Of a stretch of 64,000 bases of DNA, positions 44,144-52,833 are shown piece after piece. The stretch comes from VRUE01 sp036266075. GTDB taxonomy: Bacteria; Actinomycetota; Thermoleophilia; Solirubrobacterales; 70-9. Made by a program: the position numbers and the translations under genes. The first letter of the stretch is position 1. Each line of letters opens with the position of its first letter. The stretch is taken from NCBI GenBank assembly GCA_036266075.1, contig DATANV010000038.1, positions 1 through 64,000 on the forward strand, given 5' to 3'. Under the pieces are notes generated by a model, which ran no database searches, was not told the origin of the DNA, and was given only the letters and a program-made list of their open reading frames with translations.

Positions 44144-44840
44144 GTGTCGTCCTCGGCGGCGACCGTTGCGGCCGAGCTGTTTCGGGGGCTCTCGCACTGG
44201 CGGGGGCGCCGCGCCTTCCATCCCTACGGCGTCGGCTTCGCGGGCGAGCTGGAACGGCTCGACGGCGGCGCGGCCCTCCCTGCCGAGATCGGTGGGGAGG
44301 CGATCGTCAGGCTCTCGCGTTCCCTCGGTGCCCCCGAGTGGCTTCCCGATCCCTGTGGGCTGGCGCTCCGCGTCCCCGACGCCTACGGCCCCGGCAGCCA
44401 TCAGGATCTGCTGTTGGCGTCCTCAGGACAGGCCCCGTTGGCCCGTCACCTGCTGCTGCCCAGTCGCGGTTTCTACGACCGGCCCTATTCGTCAATCCTG
44501 CCGTACCGACTGGCGGGGAAGATGGTGGTCATGCTGGCGCTGCCGAAGCGCGGTCGCGGCGCAGGCCCGCTCTTGGCGGAGCTGCGCGAACGCGACCGGG
44601 GGGACCTCGAGTTCGAGCTGGCGATTGCGTCGCTTCGGGGTGCTCCGCGGCCGGTGGCCCGGCTGCACCTCGGCCACCGGCTGCCGGCGGATCCGACCGA
44701 GCGCCTGGATTTCGACCCGTGCCAACAGCGGTGGCGGCCTGGAGCCCGCGGGCTGGCTCAACAGGCTGCGCGGGCCGAGCTACGGCGCCAGCCAGGCGGG
44801 GCGCGCCTCGGCGTATGCGCAGCAGCATCGGCCCGGTTAG
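44144..44840 (+). pseudogene. Catalase-fold-like protein with C-terminal frameshift
   Basis: GTG at 44144 opens a frame with HPYGVGFAGELERL, EAIVRLSRSLGAPEWLPDP and GLALRVPDAYG, patterns seen in catalase-related heme-fold proteins often annotated loosely in actinobacteria. Near 44722 one base appears inserted: the expected ending (NSGGGLEPAGWLNRLRGPSY...) continues in another frame to a stop at 44840, while the original frame runs on to 44902 in low-quality sequence. Assignment of the fold is tentative. Confidence 0.55.
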
Positions 44841-44841
44841 C

Positions 44842-45276
44842 TCAAGCGGCTCGGCCGGTCGCAGCCCCTTCCGGCTCCCGCCTGGGATCGCTTGCCGCGT
44901 AGGCGCCGATCCCGAGGACGCCGAGGATCGCGTGCAGGACGTTGTCCTCGCTGTTGACCGGGATGAAGCCGAGAATCGACTCGCCGTCGCCGATCGCGAA
45001 GCCCCAGATCGCCACGACGATGTAAATGGCTCCGAAGACGAGCGCGTACGTTCGCGATGCTGCCGGGCCCGACCTGAACGCGAGCACCCCGAGTGCACCG
45101 CTGGCGATATGGACGAGGTTGTGCCAGGCGTTGACGTCGAGCACGCCGAGGACGGCGTCGACCTCGCCGGGGTCGCCGAACGAGGAGCTGTAGAAGAAGC
45201 CGAGAATGCCGGCAACCACCAGGACGCCCCCGATCAGCCCCGCGTAGAGGCTGGCAGGCGTGTAGGTGTCGTTCAT
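44842..45276 (-). CDS. DUF4383 four-helix membrane protein
   Basis: The 144-residue protein has four membrane helices and the DUF4383 pattern VNAWHNLVHIASGALGVL and NVLHAILGVLGIGAY with its conserved His residues. ATG at 45276 follows a GGAGGGAAAAGGG stretch. Function is unknown. Convergent with the preceding gene. Confidence 0.85.
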   Translation of the reverse strand: MNDTYTPASLYAGLIGGVLVVAGILGFFYSSSFGDPGEVDAVLGVLDVNAWHNLVHIASGALGVLAFRSGPAASRTYALVFGAIYIVVAIWGFAIGDGESILGFIPVNSEDNVLHAILGVLGIGAYAASDPRREPEGAATGRAA

Positions 45277-45426
45277 TTTTCCCTTTTCCCTCCGGTTTGA
45301 CGAGACCTTTCCCAGCACCCCGATACCCCACGTAGGCCCGACTCAACCATTCGCTGCAACACCGCGTCGTCGGGCTGGAAGGAACTCCACGGTGGCGCAG
45401 CCGATACGCATATAACCTTCAGGACC

Positions 45427-46191
45427 GTGCCCGAGTTCGCCTCCCCCGCCGAGCACTACGACCGATTTATGGGCCGCTACACCGTTCCGCTCGCCGGGGC
45501 CCTGGCGGACGAGGTGGGAGTGGCGGAGGGGATGAAGGTCCTCGACGTTGGCTGCGGACCGGGCGGCCTCACCTCTGAGCTCGCTGATCGCGTCGGGGCG
45601 GGGGAGGTCGCTGCGATCGACCCGGCGGAGCAGTTCGTCGCCGCCTGTCGCAGGCGGATTTCAGGCGCGGATGTGCGGCAGGGCGTCGCCGAGGCGCTGC
45701 CCTGGGCAGACGACACATTCGACGCAGCACTCTCATGCCTGGTGATCGCCTTCATGGACGACGCCGACGCCGGCCTGCGCGAGATGGCGCGGGTGACCAA
45801 GCCGGGCGGCAGGCTCGGAGTGTGCATGTGGGACATCGCCGGTGGTGGAATGACGATGCTGCGCCTTTTTTGGAGTGCGATGCGGACCGTCAAGCCCGAC
45901 CTAGAGGGTGAGCAGGAGCGAGCGGGCACCGCGGAGGGCGACATCGCCGAGCGGCTGAAGCGCGTGGGCGCTCGTGACGTCGCGGCCGGCTCCCTGGAGG
46001 TCAATGTCCGCTACTCGGGGTTCGAGGACTTCTGGGAGCCGTTCACGTTCGGCGTCGGGCCCGCCGGCCAGGCCCTCGCCAGCCTCCAGGATGACAAGAA
46101 GGCCGCCGTGCGGGAGGCGGTCCGCGCCCAGCTCCCCGCGGGCTCGTTCTCCCTCGATGCCCGCAGCTGGTACGCGACCGCGACCGCGTAG
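45427..46191 (+). CDS. Class I SAM-dependent methyltransferase
   Basis: The 254-residue protein has motif I VLDVGCGPGGLTSELADRV, an acidic AAIDPAEQFV, EALPWADDTFDAALS and the post-motif MARVTKPGGRLGVCMWD. It resembles UbiE/Methyltransf_11 proteins. GTG start; the substrate is unknown. Confidence 0.88.
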   Translation: MPEFASPAEHYDRFMGRYTVPLAGALADEVGVAEGMKVLDVGCGPGGLTSELADRVGAGEVAAIDPAEQFVAACRRRISGADVRQGVAEALPWADDTFDAALSCLVIAFMDDADAGLREMARVTKPGGRLGVCMWDIAGGGMTMLRLFWSAMRTVKPDLEGEQERAGTAEGDIAERLKRVGARDVAAGSLEVNVRYSGFEDFWEPFTFGVGPAGQALASLQDDKKAAVREAVRAQLPAGSFSLDARSWYATATA

Positions 46192-46259
46192 TCGGGCCGG
46201 CCGGAAATGCCCGGCGCTCCTCGCTTGGAGATCCTGAAGCGCATCGGTACTGTCGGCGC

Positions 46260-46738
46260 ATGCCGGAGTTCGATGGCCCGAAAGGCCTCATTTGCAACAC
46301 GGAACCGATCGCCGACCCAGAGGCGTTCGCCCGCGAGGCTGGGGCGGCGTCGTGGCTCTACCTCTGCGGGGAGGAGTTCGCCTCGATGGAGGGCGGCATG
46401 GTCGCCTACCGTGCCGGTCGCCGCATGCGCAGCTGGGGGTCGTCGTCGGCAAGCCTTCGACGCCGACCCCACGCGGGCTGTTCGCCGTTTACGAGCGCGT
46501 CCGCCAGCCAGCTGGCTCGGTGCTTGGCCCCTTCGCCCTGCAGCTGACGGCCCACTCCAAAATGCTCCGCAACTACGGCGGCGGCCCCGGCCGCGTCGCC
46601 ATGCACGGCCGCAGCGGCGCGCTTCTCTCCGATCCCCTCGGCTCGGCCCGCTCGCACGGCCGCGTCCGCATGCAGAACCGGATCATCCGCTGGCTCGCCC
46701 GGCGGGCGCTGCCGGGCACGCCGGTCGAAATCCGCTAG
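46260..46738 (+). pseudogene. L,D-transpeptidase (YkuD) remnant with frameshift and lost catalytic Cys
   Basis: The frame from ATG 46260 reads WLYLCGEEFASMEGGMVAYRAGRR, then shifts near 46433 into GVVVGKPSTPTPRGLFAVYE, a typical YkuD strand. It ends HGRSGALLSDPLGSARSHG RVRM and GTPVEIR. Active YkuD enzymes have S-H-G-C-(V/I)-R; here Cys is replaced by Arg (CGC). Both defects indicate an inactive copy. Confidence 0.68.
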
Positions 46739-46792
46739 GCGGCTCCCGGCCCGCTAACGCGGGATCCGCCGCAGCCGGCCGACTCGAGCCCG

Positions 46793-47008
46793 TTATCTCT
46801 CCTCGCGCCGCAGCGCGTCTCCAAGCAGCCAGAACATCGGCGGCCACAGCCCAATGAAGAGTGCTCGGCGCTCGGCGTTCCCCCGTTCGTCCTCGCCTAT
46901 GGTCTTCGCGCGCATCCAGAGGGCGATGCAAAGCCCGATGCTGCCCACGGCAAGCGCATAGAGATGCTGGCTTCGCGGTCGCAGGCTCTCGAGCTTCGGC
47001 TTGGGCAT
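46793..47008 (-). CDS. Small two-helix membrane protein
   Basis: The 71-residue protein begins MPKPKLESLRPRSQHLYALAVG and has two hydrophobic segments (about 17-33 and 48-62) separated by a charged loop (AKTIGEDERGNAERR). No family recognised. Confidence 0.5.
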   Translation of the reverse strand: MPKPKLESLRPRSQHLYALAVGSIGLCIALWMRAKTIGEDERGNAERRALFIGLWPPMFWLLGDALRREER

Positions 47009-47076
47009 ACCCTCATCTTGCCTGATCGGGTTTCCGGGGCTGAGTGCCCGCCAGCGGAAGGGGGTAGAGGCAAGGG

Positions 47077-48462
47077 GTGGCGCGCTCCCAGTCGATGCGA
47101 CGGCGGTGGTCGACCGCCGCTCGGTGGCCGATAGGGGTCGCGATCGCCTCCTCGCGCTACCTGTGGAGCATCACTCCCGTCCACCGTTGGGAAATGACCG
47201 GCGTCTGGCCCGCCGACGCACCGCCGGATCTCCCTGGCGACGTCGATCTCGGCGGACTCCAGCACCTCGAGGATGGAGCGGGGCCTCTGGTGCACAGGAT
47301 CTACCGAACCCGGATCGTCGGCTCGCCGCTGACTCCTGGGCAGCTGATGGCGCGCATGTCGGAGAACCTCGACGGTGTGGCGCCTTCGGAGTTCGCCACC
47401 TTCCAGAAGCTCGAGGGTCGTGAGGGGCAGCTGGACACGGGCCATCGCTACGTCGTCCGGATGCCCGGGCCGTGGGACGGCCCTGTCCGGGTCATCGCCG
47501 CGGATGCGACGTCATTCCGGCTGGCAACTCTCGCCGGACACCTGGAGGCGGGCCAGATCGAATTCAGGGTCAGTGCGGACTACAGGTCCCTGTGGTTCGA
47601 GATCGAGTCATGGGCTCGCAATGGAAGCCGCCTCAGCGACCTTCTCTACAGCCGCCTGCGGATCTCCAAGGAGGTGCAATTGCACATGTGGTCCTCGGTC
47701 TTGCAGAGGATCGTCCGCCTGGCAGAAGGGAAAATGGAGGGGGGTGTCGTGATCACTACCCGTACGATCGATCCGGCCGGCCTGCCGGGGGGCCGCGGGG
47801 ATCGGAGGAGCAGGCATGATGCCGAGCGGCTGGCGGCCCTGGCCGATCGGCGCGTCAACTTGGACACGCCCGACCATGGTGCCGATCGCCGATGGCGCAT
47901 GGACGACATGGTCGAACCGCTGCCCCATGAGGCCTCCGGGCCTCCGACCCAGGGAGGTAGCTGGGAGGTCGCTCGCGAGCTCATGAACAGCTATCAGCTG
48001 GCCGATCCCGGGGTCGTCACCGCCACCTACGACAACACCCGGCCCGTCCCCGGGCGCGACATGCTCCTCCGCATCAGGTTCGCCGGCCTGCGCCTCAGGG
48101 TCGGCGTGAGGATCGGCGACGTCTATGAAGAGACGAGAAACCTGGGTGGGCGGAAGGCAAGGGTCTACGGCTGGAGCTATCGCACTCTGGAAGGCCATTT
48201 TGAGCAAGGCGAGATGCACTACGAGCTGTGGAAGTGGCTGGACACCGGCGATGTCGAGTTCCACCTCAGGGCGATCTCGCGACCTGCGACCACGGGCCCG
48301 TTTCTTACCCGGACCGGTTTCAGGATCTTCGGTCGGACCCAGCAGCTGCGCTTTTACCGCCAGGTATGTCGCCGGACCAAGAGATTGACCGAGGCCCAGC
48401 TCGAGACCAACCGCGCGGCAGCCGGCGAGCGTCTGCCTGCTGTGCCCTGCGAGGAGTGGTGA
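47077..48462 (+). CDS. Two-module DUF1990 (UPF0548)-like protein
   Basis: In the 461-residue protein, residues about 30-225 match the long DUF1990 pattern (GAGPLVHRIYRTRIVGSPLT, PGPWDGPVRVIAAD, GHLEAGQIEFRV). Residues about 310-450 look like a second, shorter DUF1990 domain (YGWSYRTLEGHFEQGEMHYE, EFHLRAISRPA). The role is unknown. It starts with a GTG after a weak ribosome site. Confidence 0.72.
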   Translation: MARSQSMRRRWSTAARWPIGVAIASSRYLWSITPVHRWEMTGVWPADAPPDLPGDVDLGGLQHLEDGAGPLVHRIYRTRIVGSPLTPGQLMARMSENLDGVAPSEFATFQKLEGREGQLDTGHRYVVRMPGPWDGPVRVIAADATSFRLATLAGHLEAGQIEFRVSADYRSLWFEIESWARNGSRLSDLLYSRLRISKEVQLHMWSSVLQRIVRLAEGKMEGGVVITTRTIDPAGLPGGRGDRRSRHDAERLAALADRRVNLDTPDHGADRRWRMDDMVEPLPHEASGPPTQGGSWEVARELMNSYQLADPGVVTATYDNTRPVPGRDMLLRIRFAGLRLRVGVRIGDVYEETRNLGGRKARVYGWSYRTLEGHFEQGEMHYELWKWLDTGDVEFHLRAISRPATTGPFLTRTGFRIFGRTQQLRFYRQVCRRTKRLTEAQLETNRAAAGERLPAVPCEEW

Positions 48463-48496
48463 GAAGGAGCGAGCATGGACTTCAGGTGATCGGCCC

Positions 48497-48720
48497 CCGC
48501 TGGCGGAGCACACGCATGTCCAAGAGGGAACTTTGGCTCGCTCGCCGAGATCCTCGCCGGGATTCCAGGGGCCTGGGAGCGGGCACAGGAGTCGATCGAG
48601 CGGGCTCGGGGCGGCGAGACGGTGCCGTTCTCCGAGCTCTAGTCGAGGCCGAGGATCGAGTCGAAGTCATCGCCTTCCACGATGCTCGGACATCTGAGGT
48701 TGCAGCAGCGCGCCACTGAC
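48497..48720 (+). pseudogene. Decayed RHH antitoxin-ParE toxin unit next to att copy
   Basis: Translation pieces LAEHTHVQEGTLARS, then GIPGAWERAQESIERARGGETVP and a stop, then EDRVEVIAFHDARTSEVAAARH and a stop closely match the antitoxin (49137-49393) and toxin (49397-49693) of the intact pair. The antitoxin centre and most of the toxin are deleted. The toxin stop lies 7 bases before the att repeat at 48727. Confidence 0.85.
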
Positions 48721-48726
48721 CCGTCA

Positions 48727-48772
48727 GCTCATAACCCGACGGTCGCAGGTTCGAATCCTGCCCCCGCTATAG
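48727..48772. repeat. att copy 2: partial tRNA-fMet 3' half
   Basis: GCTCATAACCCGACGGTCGC and the T arm GCAGG-TTCGAAT-CCTGC through CCCCCGCTATAG match 43071-43116 with one difference (A to C). The 5' half of the tRNA is missing, so this is not a functional tRNA. Confidence 0.92.
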
Positions 48773-49136
48773 AGAATCGAGTCGATCGATGGCCATGCTG
48801 TCGACTGGGTCCTGCGGGACTGCATTAGCGAAGTGGGCAAGGTACTGCGGCAGCCGCGAAGTTCCTAGGCAGCTAACGGGGCGTTGTTCACTGCGTGGGC
48901 CAGCGACGATGAAGCTCTACCAGTCTTGTGACGCGATCCGCTCATGACGAGTCCAAGAACGGCGATCTTCGGCGCGCACAGCCTTGACATTGGCGGTCAG
49001 CTTGAACGGCTTGCAGAGAAGGCAGCCGCCGCGGCGGTGCTTTGGTCGCTTGCGCTTGTGGTGCGCCATGGCTCCAGGCTAGCGCGATCCCCAATTCGTG
49101 TACGTCGTGTGCCCTTGCGTGTACCCTACGGCTTTA
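48773..49136. other. 364 bases without a supported gene
   Basis: This stretch lies between att copy 2 and the antitoxin ATG. A frame upstream of the antitoxin is open from 48944 (MTSPRTAIFGAHSLDIGGQL...), but the antitoxin's family-like start is at 49137. I saw no other gene and no integrase sequence. Confidence 0.5.
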
Positions 49137-49393
49137 TGGCTGAGCGGAACCGGCGAATCAACGTCACTCTCGAGCCGGACTATGCGAGGAAGCTGACGAG
49201 TCTGGCGGAGCGCACGCATGTTCAGGAGGGCACCCTGGCACGCTCGCTTCTCTCCAGCGCTCTCGACGAAGCCGACCCGGACGCCTCCCGGATCACTGAG
49301 ATCCTCGACGGTATCCCGGGGGCTTGGGAGCGGGCACAGGAGTCGATCGAGCAGGCGCGCCGCGGCGAGACCGTGCCGCTCTCCAAGCTCTAA
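49137..49393 (+). CDS. Ribbon-helix-helix antitoxin
   Basis: The 85-residue protein has an N-terminal RHH motif (RRINVTLEPDYARKLTSLAERTHV) followed by QEGTLARSLLSSALDEAD and a toxin-binding tail (GIPGAWERAQESIEQARRGE). It should bind its promoter and neutralise the toxin encoded 3 bases downstream. Confidence 0.85.
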
Positions 49394-49396
49394 TCA

Positions 49397-49693
49397 ATGC
49401 CAATGCCGGCTATCGAGGTCACGCGCCAGGCGCGTGATGAGCTTCGCAGTCTGATCGAGACCCGGCAGCTTCCAGCCGATACGCGGGAACGTTTGTCGCG
49501 TTCGCTGCTCATACTGGAGGAGTTCCCACGAGCCGGGAAGCAGCTCGCTGGTGTTTGGCGAGATTGCCGAGCCCTGATCGGTCCCTGGGGCTGGCTGATC
49601 GTCGTCTATATCTACATCGAGCCAGAAGATCGAGTTGTCGTCATCGCTTTCCACGACGCTCGGACATCTGATGCCGCGAGCGCCCGCTCTTGA
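49397..49693 (+). CDS. RelE/ParE-superfamily toxin
   Basis: The 98-residue protein shows the ParE/RelE layout: helices with ARDELRSLIETRQLP and LLILEEFPRAGKQL, strands CRALIGPWGWLIVVYIYIE and the terminal VVVIAFHDARTSDA. ParE-type members poison gyrase and RelE types cleave mRNA; the specific activity cannot be told from sequence. The start is next to the antitoxin stop. Confidence 0.83.
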   Translation: MPMPAIEVTRQARDELRSLIETRQLPADTRERLSRSLLILEEFPRAGKQLAGVWRDCRALIGPWGWLIVVYIYIEPEDRVVVIAFHDARTSDAASARS

Positions 49694-49713
49694 AGGCCAC
49701 TTAGGCCTTCTCG

Positions 49714-49739
49714 GCGGGTACCAATTCGGGTATCAATTT
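49714..49739. repeat. Arm-site-like direct repeats near att copy 3
   Basis: GCGGGTACCAATTCGGGTATCAATTT holds two near-copies of CGGGTAnCAATT, matching 43175-43200 (type assignment by resemblance). Confidence 0.5.
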
Positions 49740-49820
49740 GAGCGAAACTCAGTCCAACTCGGACCAACTCAGACCGCTTGAACAAGCCAAAAACCAGCCC
49801 AGTCAACCAGCACGGGCGAT

Positions 49821-49863
<43 letters not shown>

Positions 49864-49936
49864 TTCACGAAAGCCTCGCAAAAGCGGGGTTTTCATCTTT
49901 CTGGAGGCGCAGACAATAGGGTTCAAAATAGGCCGT

Positions 49937-49956
49937 GGGGCAACGCCTGGGGCAAC
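49937..49956. repeat. GGGGCAAC direct repeat pair directly before VapB-like ATG
   Basis: Two GGGGCAAC copies are 12 bases apart, the second touching the ATG. The same pair with the same spacing occurs at 52510-52529, and one copy at 53421-53428. Confidence 0.7.
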
Positions 49957-50769
49957 ATGAGCTTCGAGAGAGGTCGATTTAGGCCTTGCGTAGCGAGCGC
50001 TGACCGCAGCCGCCGCTACGATCGAGGGCAGCGGAAACTGGAGTTCCGAAGGAAGGCTTTAATCAAGACTCACGCGAGACAGAAGGCTCATCTTGGGGCA
50101 GACGATCCCCGGCTCGCCCGCGCGATCTTCACGCTGCGCGAGACGGCTGGCTATCTCGACGTGCCAAAGTCGAACATCCAGCGCTGGGCGCGACCGCCGG
50201 AAGCCAAGCATCCGTTGATCACCTGCTTTCCGCCACACGGTCGGCAGGCAACGGTGCCCTTCATCGGCTTCGCCGAGGCCTTCGTGCTGTCGAGCTTCAG
50301 GCGGGCGGGGGTGCCATTGCAGCGGATTCGACCCGCCGTGGAGGTCCTGGAAAAGGAGATCGGCGTCGACCACGCGCTTGCCTCCAAGCGTCTCTACACC
50401 GACGGGGCGGAGGTTCTCTTCGACTACGCCAACCGACGTGGCGAGCGCGAGGTCATGGATCTAGTCGTCGTCCGGACCCAGCAGCGCCAGTTCTCCGGTG
50501 TCGTCAAGGACTATCTGAAGCGCATCCATTACGGGGGAGACGGCTGGGCAGACTCGGTGCGGCTGCCGACCTACGGCAACGCTCAGGTAGTCGTCGACCC
50601 GAAGGTCGCATTCGGCCTCCCGATCGTCGCCCACGGCGGCGCTCGCGTAGAGGATCTCGTCGACCGCTTCCAAGCTGGCGACTCCGTCGCCGAGATCGCA
50701 ACAGATTTCAGCGTCCCTCCCGATGAGGTCGAGGACGTAATCCGGCTCGCAACCCGGACCGCAGCCTGA
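49957..50769 (+). CDS. DUF433/VapB45-like antitoxin
   Basis: The 270-residue protein has an N-terminal HTH-like domain (LRETAGYLDVPKSNIQRWARPP) and a C-terminal DUF433 region (DPKVAFGLPIVAHGGARVEDLVDRF, IATDFSVPPDEVEDVIRL), the arrangement of VapB45 antitoxins. The first 45 residues are basic and unlike the family and arise from the element end carrying the GGGGCAAC repeats. I therefore think the N-terminus may be an accidental extension. No better start codon exists in frame. Confidence 0.72.
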   Translation: MSFERGRFRPCVASADRSRRYDRGQRKLEFRRKALIKTHARQKAHLGADDPRLARAIFTLRETAGYLDVPKSNIQRWARPPEAKHPLITCFPPHGRQATVPFIGFAEAFVLSSFRRAGVPLQRIRPAVEVLEKEIGVDHALASKRLYTDGAEVLFDYANRRGEREVMDLVVVRTQQRQFSGVVKDYLKRIHYGGDGWADSVRLPTYGNAQVVVDPKVAFGLPIVAHGGARVEDLVDRFQAGDSVAEIATDFSVPPDEVEDVIRLATRTAA

Positions 50770-50808
50770 GCCGTGGGGCGAGGACGCCGCGCCGGATAGT
50801 CCGCGGCG

Positions 50809-51212
50809 ATGTCTCGTTCGGAAAAGCCGGCTGAGTTCTTCGTCGATCGCAGCCTTGGCAAGAGCATTGTCGAGGGCCTTCGCGACGCTGGTCTTACGGT
50901 CCATTCGATGGCCGACATCTACGGCGAGAGGCGCGCCCAGCTTCTCGCCGACGAGGTTTGGCTGCGAGACGCCGGCAAAAACGACTGGATCGTCCTCACC
51001 AAGGACGACGCGATTCGCCGCCGCCCTGCAGAGCGCGACGCTCTCACCGAGGCTGCAGTGCGCGTCTTCTGCCGACCAACCGCAACCTGCGTGGTGCAGA
51101 GCAGACCAAGCGATTCGTCTCAAACCGCCACCGAATCATCCGCAAAGCCCGCAAGCCAGGCCCGTATATCTATGGCGTCTACGAGAACGGACTTAAGCGA
51201 CTGTGGCCTTGA
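50809..51212 (+). pseudogene. VapC45-type PIN-like toxin, single frameshift
   Basis: The frame from ATG 50809 reads AEFFVDRSLGKSIVEGLRDAG and DWIVLTKDDAIRRRPAERDAL (acidic residues of the PIN-like fold) up to about 51069. It then shifts by one base into NLRGAEQTKRFVSNRHRIIRKAR and PGPYIYGVYENGLKRLWP, the expected family ending. The companion is the VapB45-like antitoxin 39 bases upstream. A sequencing error would make it intact. Confidence 0.7.
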
Positions 51213-51271
51213 GGGTTCCCGCAGGACCCAGAAGATACCCAGGCAAGCTGGCGAGTTTTCTGTAAGTCTCC

Positions 51272-51884
51272 TTGCTCGTGGCTCTACCGACGTCGTACCT
51301 AACCTCTTTCAAAAATGTCCGCTCCATCGTGGAGGCGATTCAGGACGCCGAGGCACCTCAGAAGTTCAACCGAAAATTTCTCGAGGATCTCGGGTTCAAA
51401 GGAAGTGGCGACAGGCTGATAATCAACGTCCTCAAGGCCCTCGGCTTCCTGTCATCCGACGGTTCGCCAACCGATCGCTATATCCGTTACCTGGATCAGA
51501 CCGAAGCGCCAAAAGTTATGGCTGAAGGTTTGCGCTCGGCTTATGCCGATCTGTTTGCTCTCAAGCGGGACGCTCAGACTCTCAGCCGCGCAGAACTAAA
51601 AAGCAAAATCAAGTCATTGCGTCACGGGAAGGGCTCGGACCTTGTCACCAGCAACATGGCATCGACTTTTCTAGAGTTCGCCAAGTTGGCAGATTGGGCA
51701 GAGCCCGCGCCGGGGAAAGACGACGATGAAGAGGATGAGCTAGCCCCTTCGCCGCCTGTGAGTGATGATGGTGGCGTCGATCGCTGGGCTCTCATATGCG
51801 ATTCATCTTCAACTTCCTGAGTCGCGTGACCAAACCGTGTATGACGCGCTATTTAAGAGCCTTAAGGCTCATCTCCTAGGGTGA
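51272..51884 (+). pseudogene. DUF5343-like protein, frameshifted near the 3' end
   Basis: TTG 51272 or GTG 51278 opens ALPTSYLTSFKNVRSIVEAIQ and YIRYLDQTEAPKVMAEGLRSAYADLF, which match my recollection of DUF5343. The original frame ends at 51820, but a shift near 51770 continues as LSYAIHLQLPESRDQTVYDA and LFKSLKAHLLG to a stop at 51884. The next gene's GTG overlaps that stop, supporting the restored frame as the ancestral one. Confidence 0.62.
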
Positions 51885-52463
51885 CCGTCTCGTCATCAGA
51901 GCTCTATGATTTTGCCTTCCGGGGGCTTCTTGCAGAGGAGGCCTTGGATGGCGCTGGTCGTCCGCATGCCCACCTTGCTGGCGTTCTGGACGCCGATCTT
52001 GCCGAGCGTCTGTCGATTGGGCAACTCGACGATGAACTCGTTAAGGCTGCACGGCGCATGGCAACGGTTTATGCCGCTGTCGCAGCTTTTGAGAACACCG
52101 TTCGGGAGTTGCCAAACGCACGCTGGTTGACAAGCATGGTGACGACTGGTGGGAGAAGTCCGTGAGCAGCGATATCCGTAAGCGGTCAGAGAAGCGACTC
52201 GTGGATGAGGAAGCCCATCGGTTTCATGCTCAACGGGGCGAAGATCCCATCAATTACACGGATCTAAAAGATTTGGTGAACGTCATTAAGAACAACTGGC
52301 CGGATTTTGAACCCTTCTTGCAGAGCCAGGATTGGGCAAAGGGGTCCTCGATCAAATTGAGCGGTCGCGCAACGTGATCATGCATAGCGGAGTGCTTGAC
52401 GCGGCAGACATCGAGCGCCTCGGGATGAACATCCGAGATTGGGTCAAGCAGGTTGGTGCATAA
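51881..52463 (+). pseudogene. Swt1-like HEPN-domain protein, two frameshifts
   Basis: GTG 51881 opens a protein with DGAGRPHAHLAGVLDADLAERL, then after shifts near 52108 and 52345 it reads LVDKHGDDWWEKSVSSDIRK and INYTDLKDLVNVIKNNWPDF and ends QIERSRNVIMHSGVLDAADIERL at 52463. R-N-V-I-M-H is the R-x4-H catalytic signature of HEPN ribonucleases, which supports the restored frames. With the DUF5343 gene it looks like a two-gene accessory module. Confidence 0.6.
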
Positions 52464-52509
52464 CCTCGCTGGGCCAGGTCGGCGAGCCTGAACTGAAGCT
52501 CGGGTCGCT

Positions 52510-52529
52510 GGGGCAACAAATGGGGCAAC
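52510..52529. repeat. GGGGCAAC direct repeat pair before att copy 4
   Basis: GGGGCAAC at 52510-52517 and 52522-52529 (12-base spacing), followed by ATG as at 49957. No gene follows, only a 10-codon frame. Confidence 0.7.
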
Positions 52530-52624
52530 ATGCCCCACGGATTCCAGCCGATCTCCACGTAGCTCGATTCCCCAGAAACCGCTTGAAACCGTGCCCACGT
52601 AGTCAATCGGGCCTCTGGCGCGGA

Positions 52625-52675
52625 CTCACAACCCGAAGGTCGCAGTTCGCGAATCCGCCCCCCGCTAAAGGAGAA
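52625..52675. repeat. att copy 4: degenerate partial tRNA-fMet 3' half
   Basis: CTCACAACCCGAAGGTCGCA matches the tRNA. Then the T arm is scrambled (GTTCGCGAATCC), followed by CCCCCCGCTAAAGGAGAA, resembling 43106-43120. Confidence 0.85.
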
Positions 52676-52698
52676 GGCCCCGGAAATGGGGCCTTTTT
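52676..52698 (+). terminator. Terminator copied with att copy 4
   Basis: GGCCCC-GGAAAT-GGGGCC followed by TTTTT and then CGTGTCTAG, as after the genuine tRNA-fMet (43124-43155). The stem sequence has changed yet still pairs. Confidence 0.8.
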
Positions 52699-52726
52699 CG
52701 TGTCTAGGCGCTCGTGGCAAATCCCT

Positions 52727-52750
52727 GGCGGATACTAAGTGGGTACTAAG
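52727..52750. repeat. Arm-site-like direct repeats after att copy 4
   Basis: GGCGGATACTAAGTGGGTACTAAG is a diverged relative of the GGGTACCAATT pairs at 43175 and 49714, and lies at about the same distance from the att core. Confidence 0.4.
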
Positions 52751-52833
52751 CCGGCGCAGAACTGCCCACCCACGGTCAGCTACGGCGGGGTCGCCGAGAA
52801 GGCCGTCGGCTTGACGCGGTTTACTGCGTCCTC

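Noticed and set aside
44841..44902. Continuation of the catalase-like frame to 44902
   Set aside because: The family-like ending lies in the alternative frame to 44840; the extension overlaps the DUF4383 gene and is low complexity.
48727..48772. Additional functional tRNA genes at 48.7, 49.8, 52.6 and 53.7 kb
   Set aside because: Only the anticodon-to-3' part is present; the 5' acceptor strand and D arm are missing, so they cannot fold as tRNAs.
48944..49136. Longer start for the RHH antitoxin
   Set aside because: The upstream residues do not look like an RHH protein; MAERNRRINV at 49137 is the normal start.
52530..52562. Short gene starting ATG after the GGGGCAAC pair
   Set aside because: Ten codons only, no ribosome site; the ATG is part of the repeated element end.
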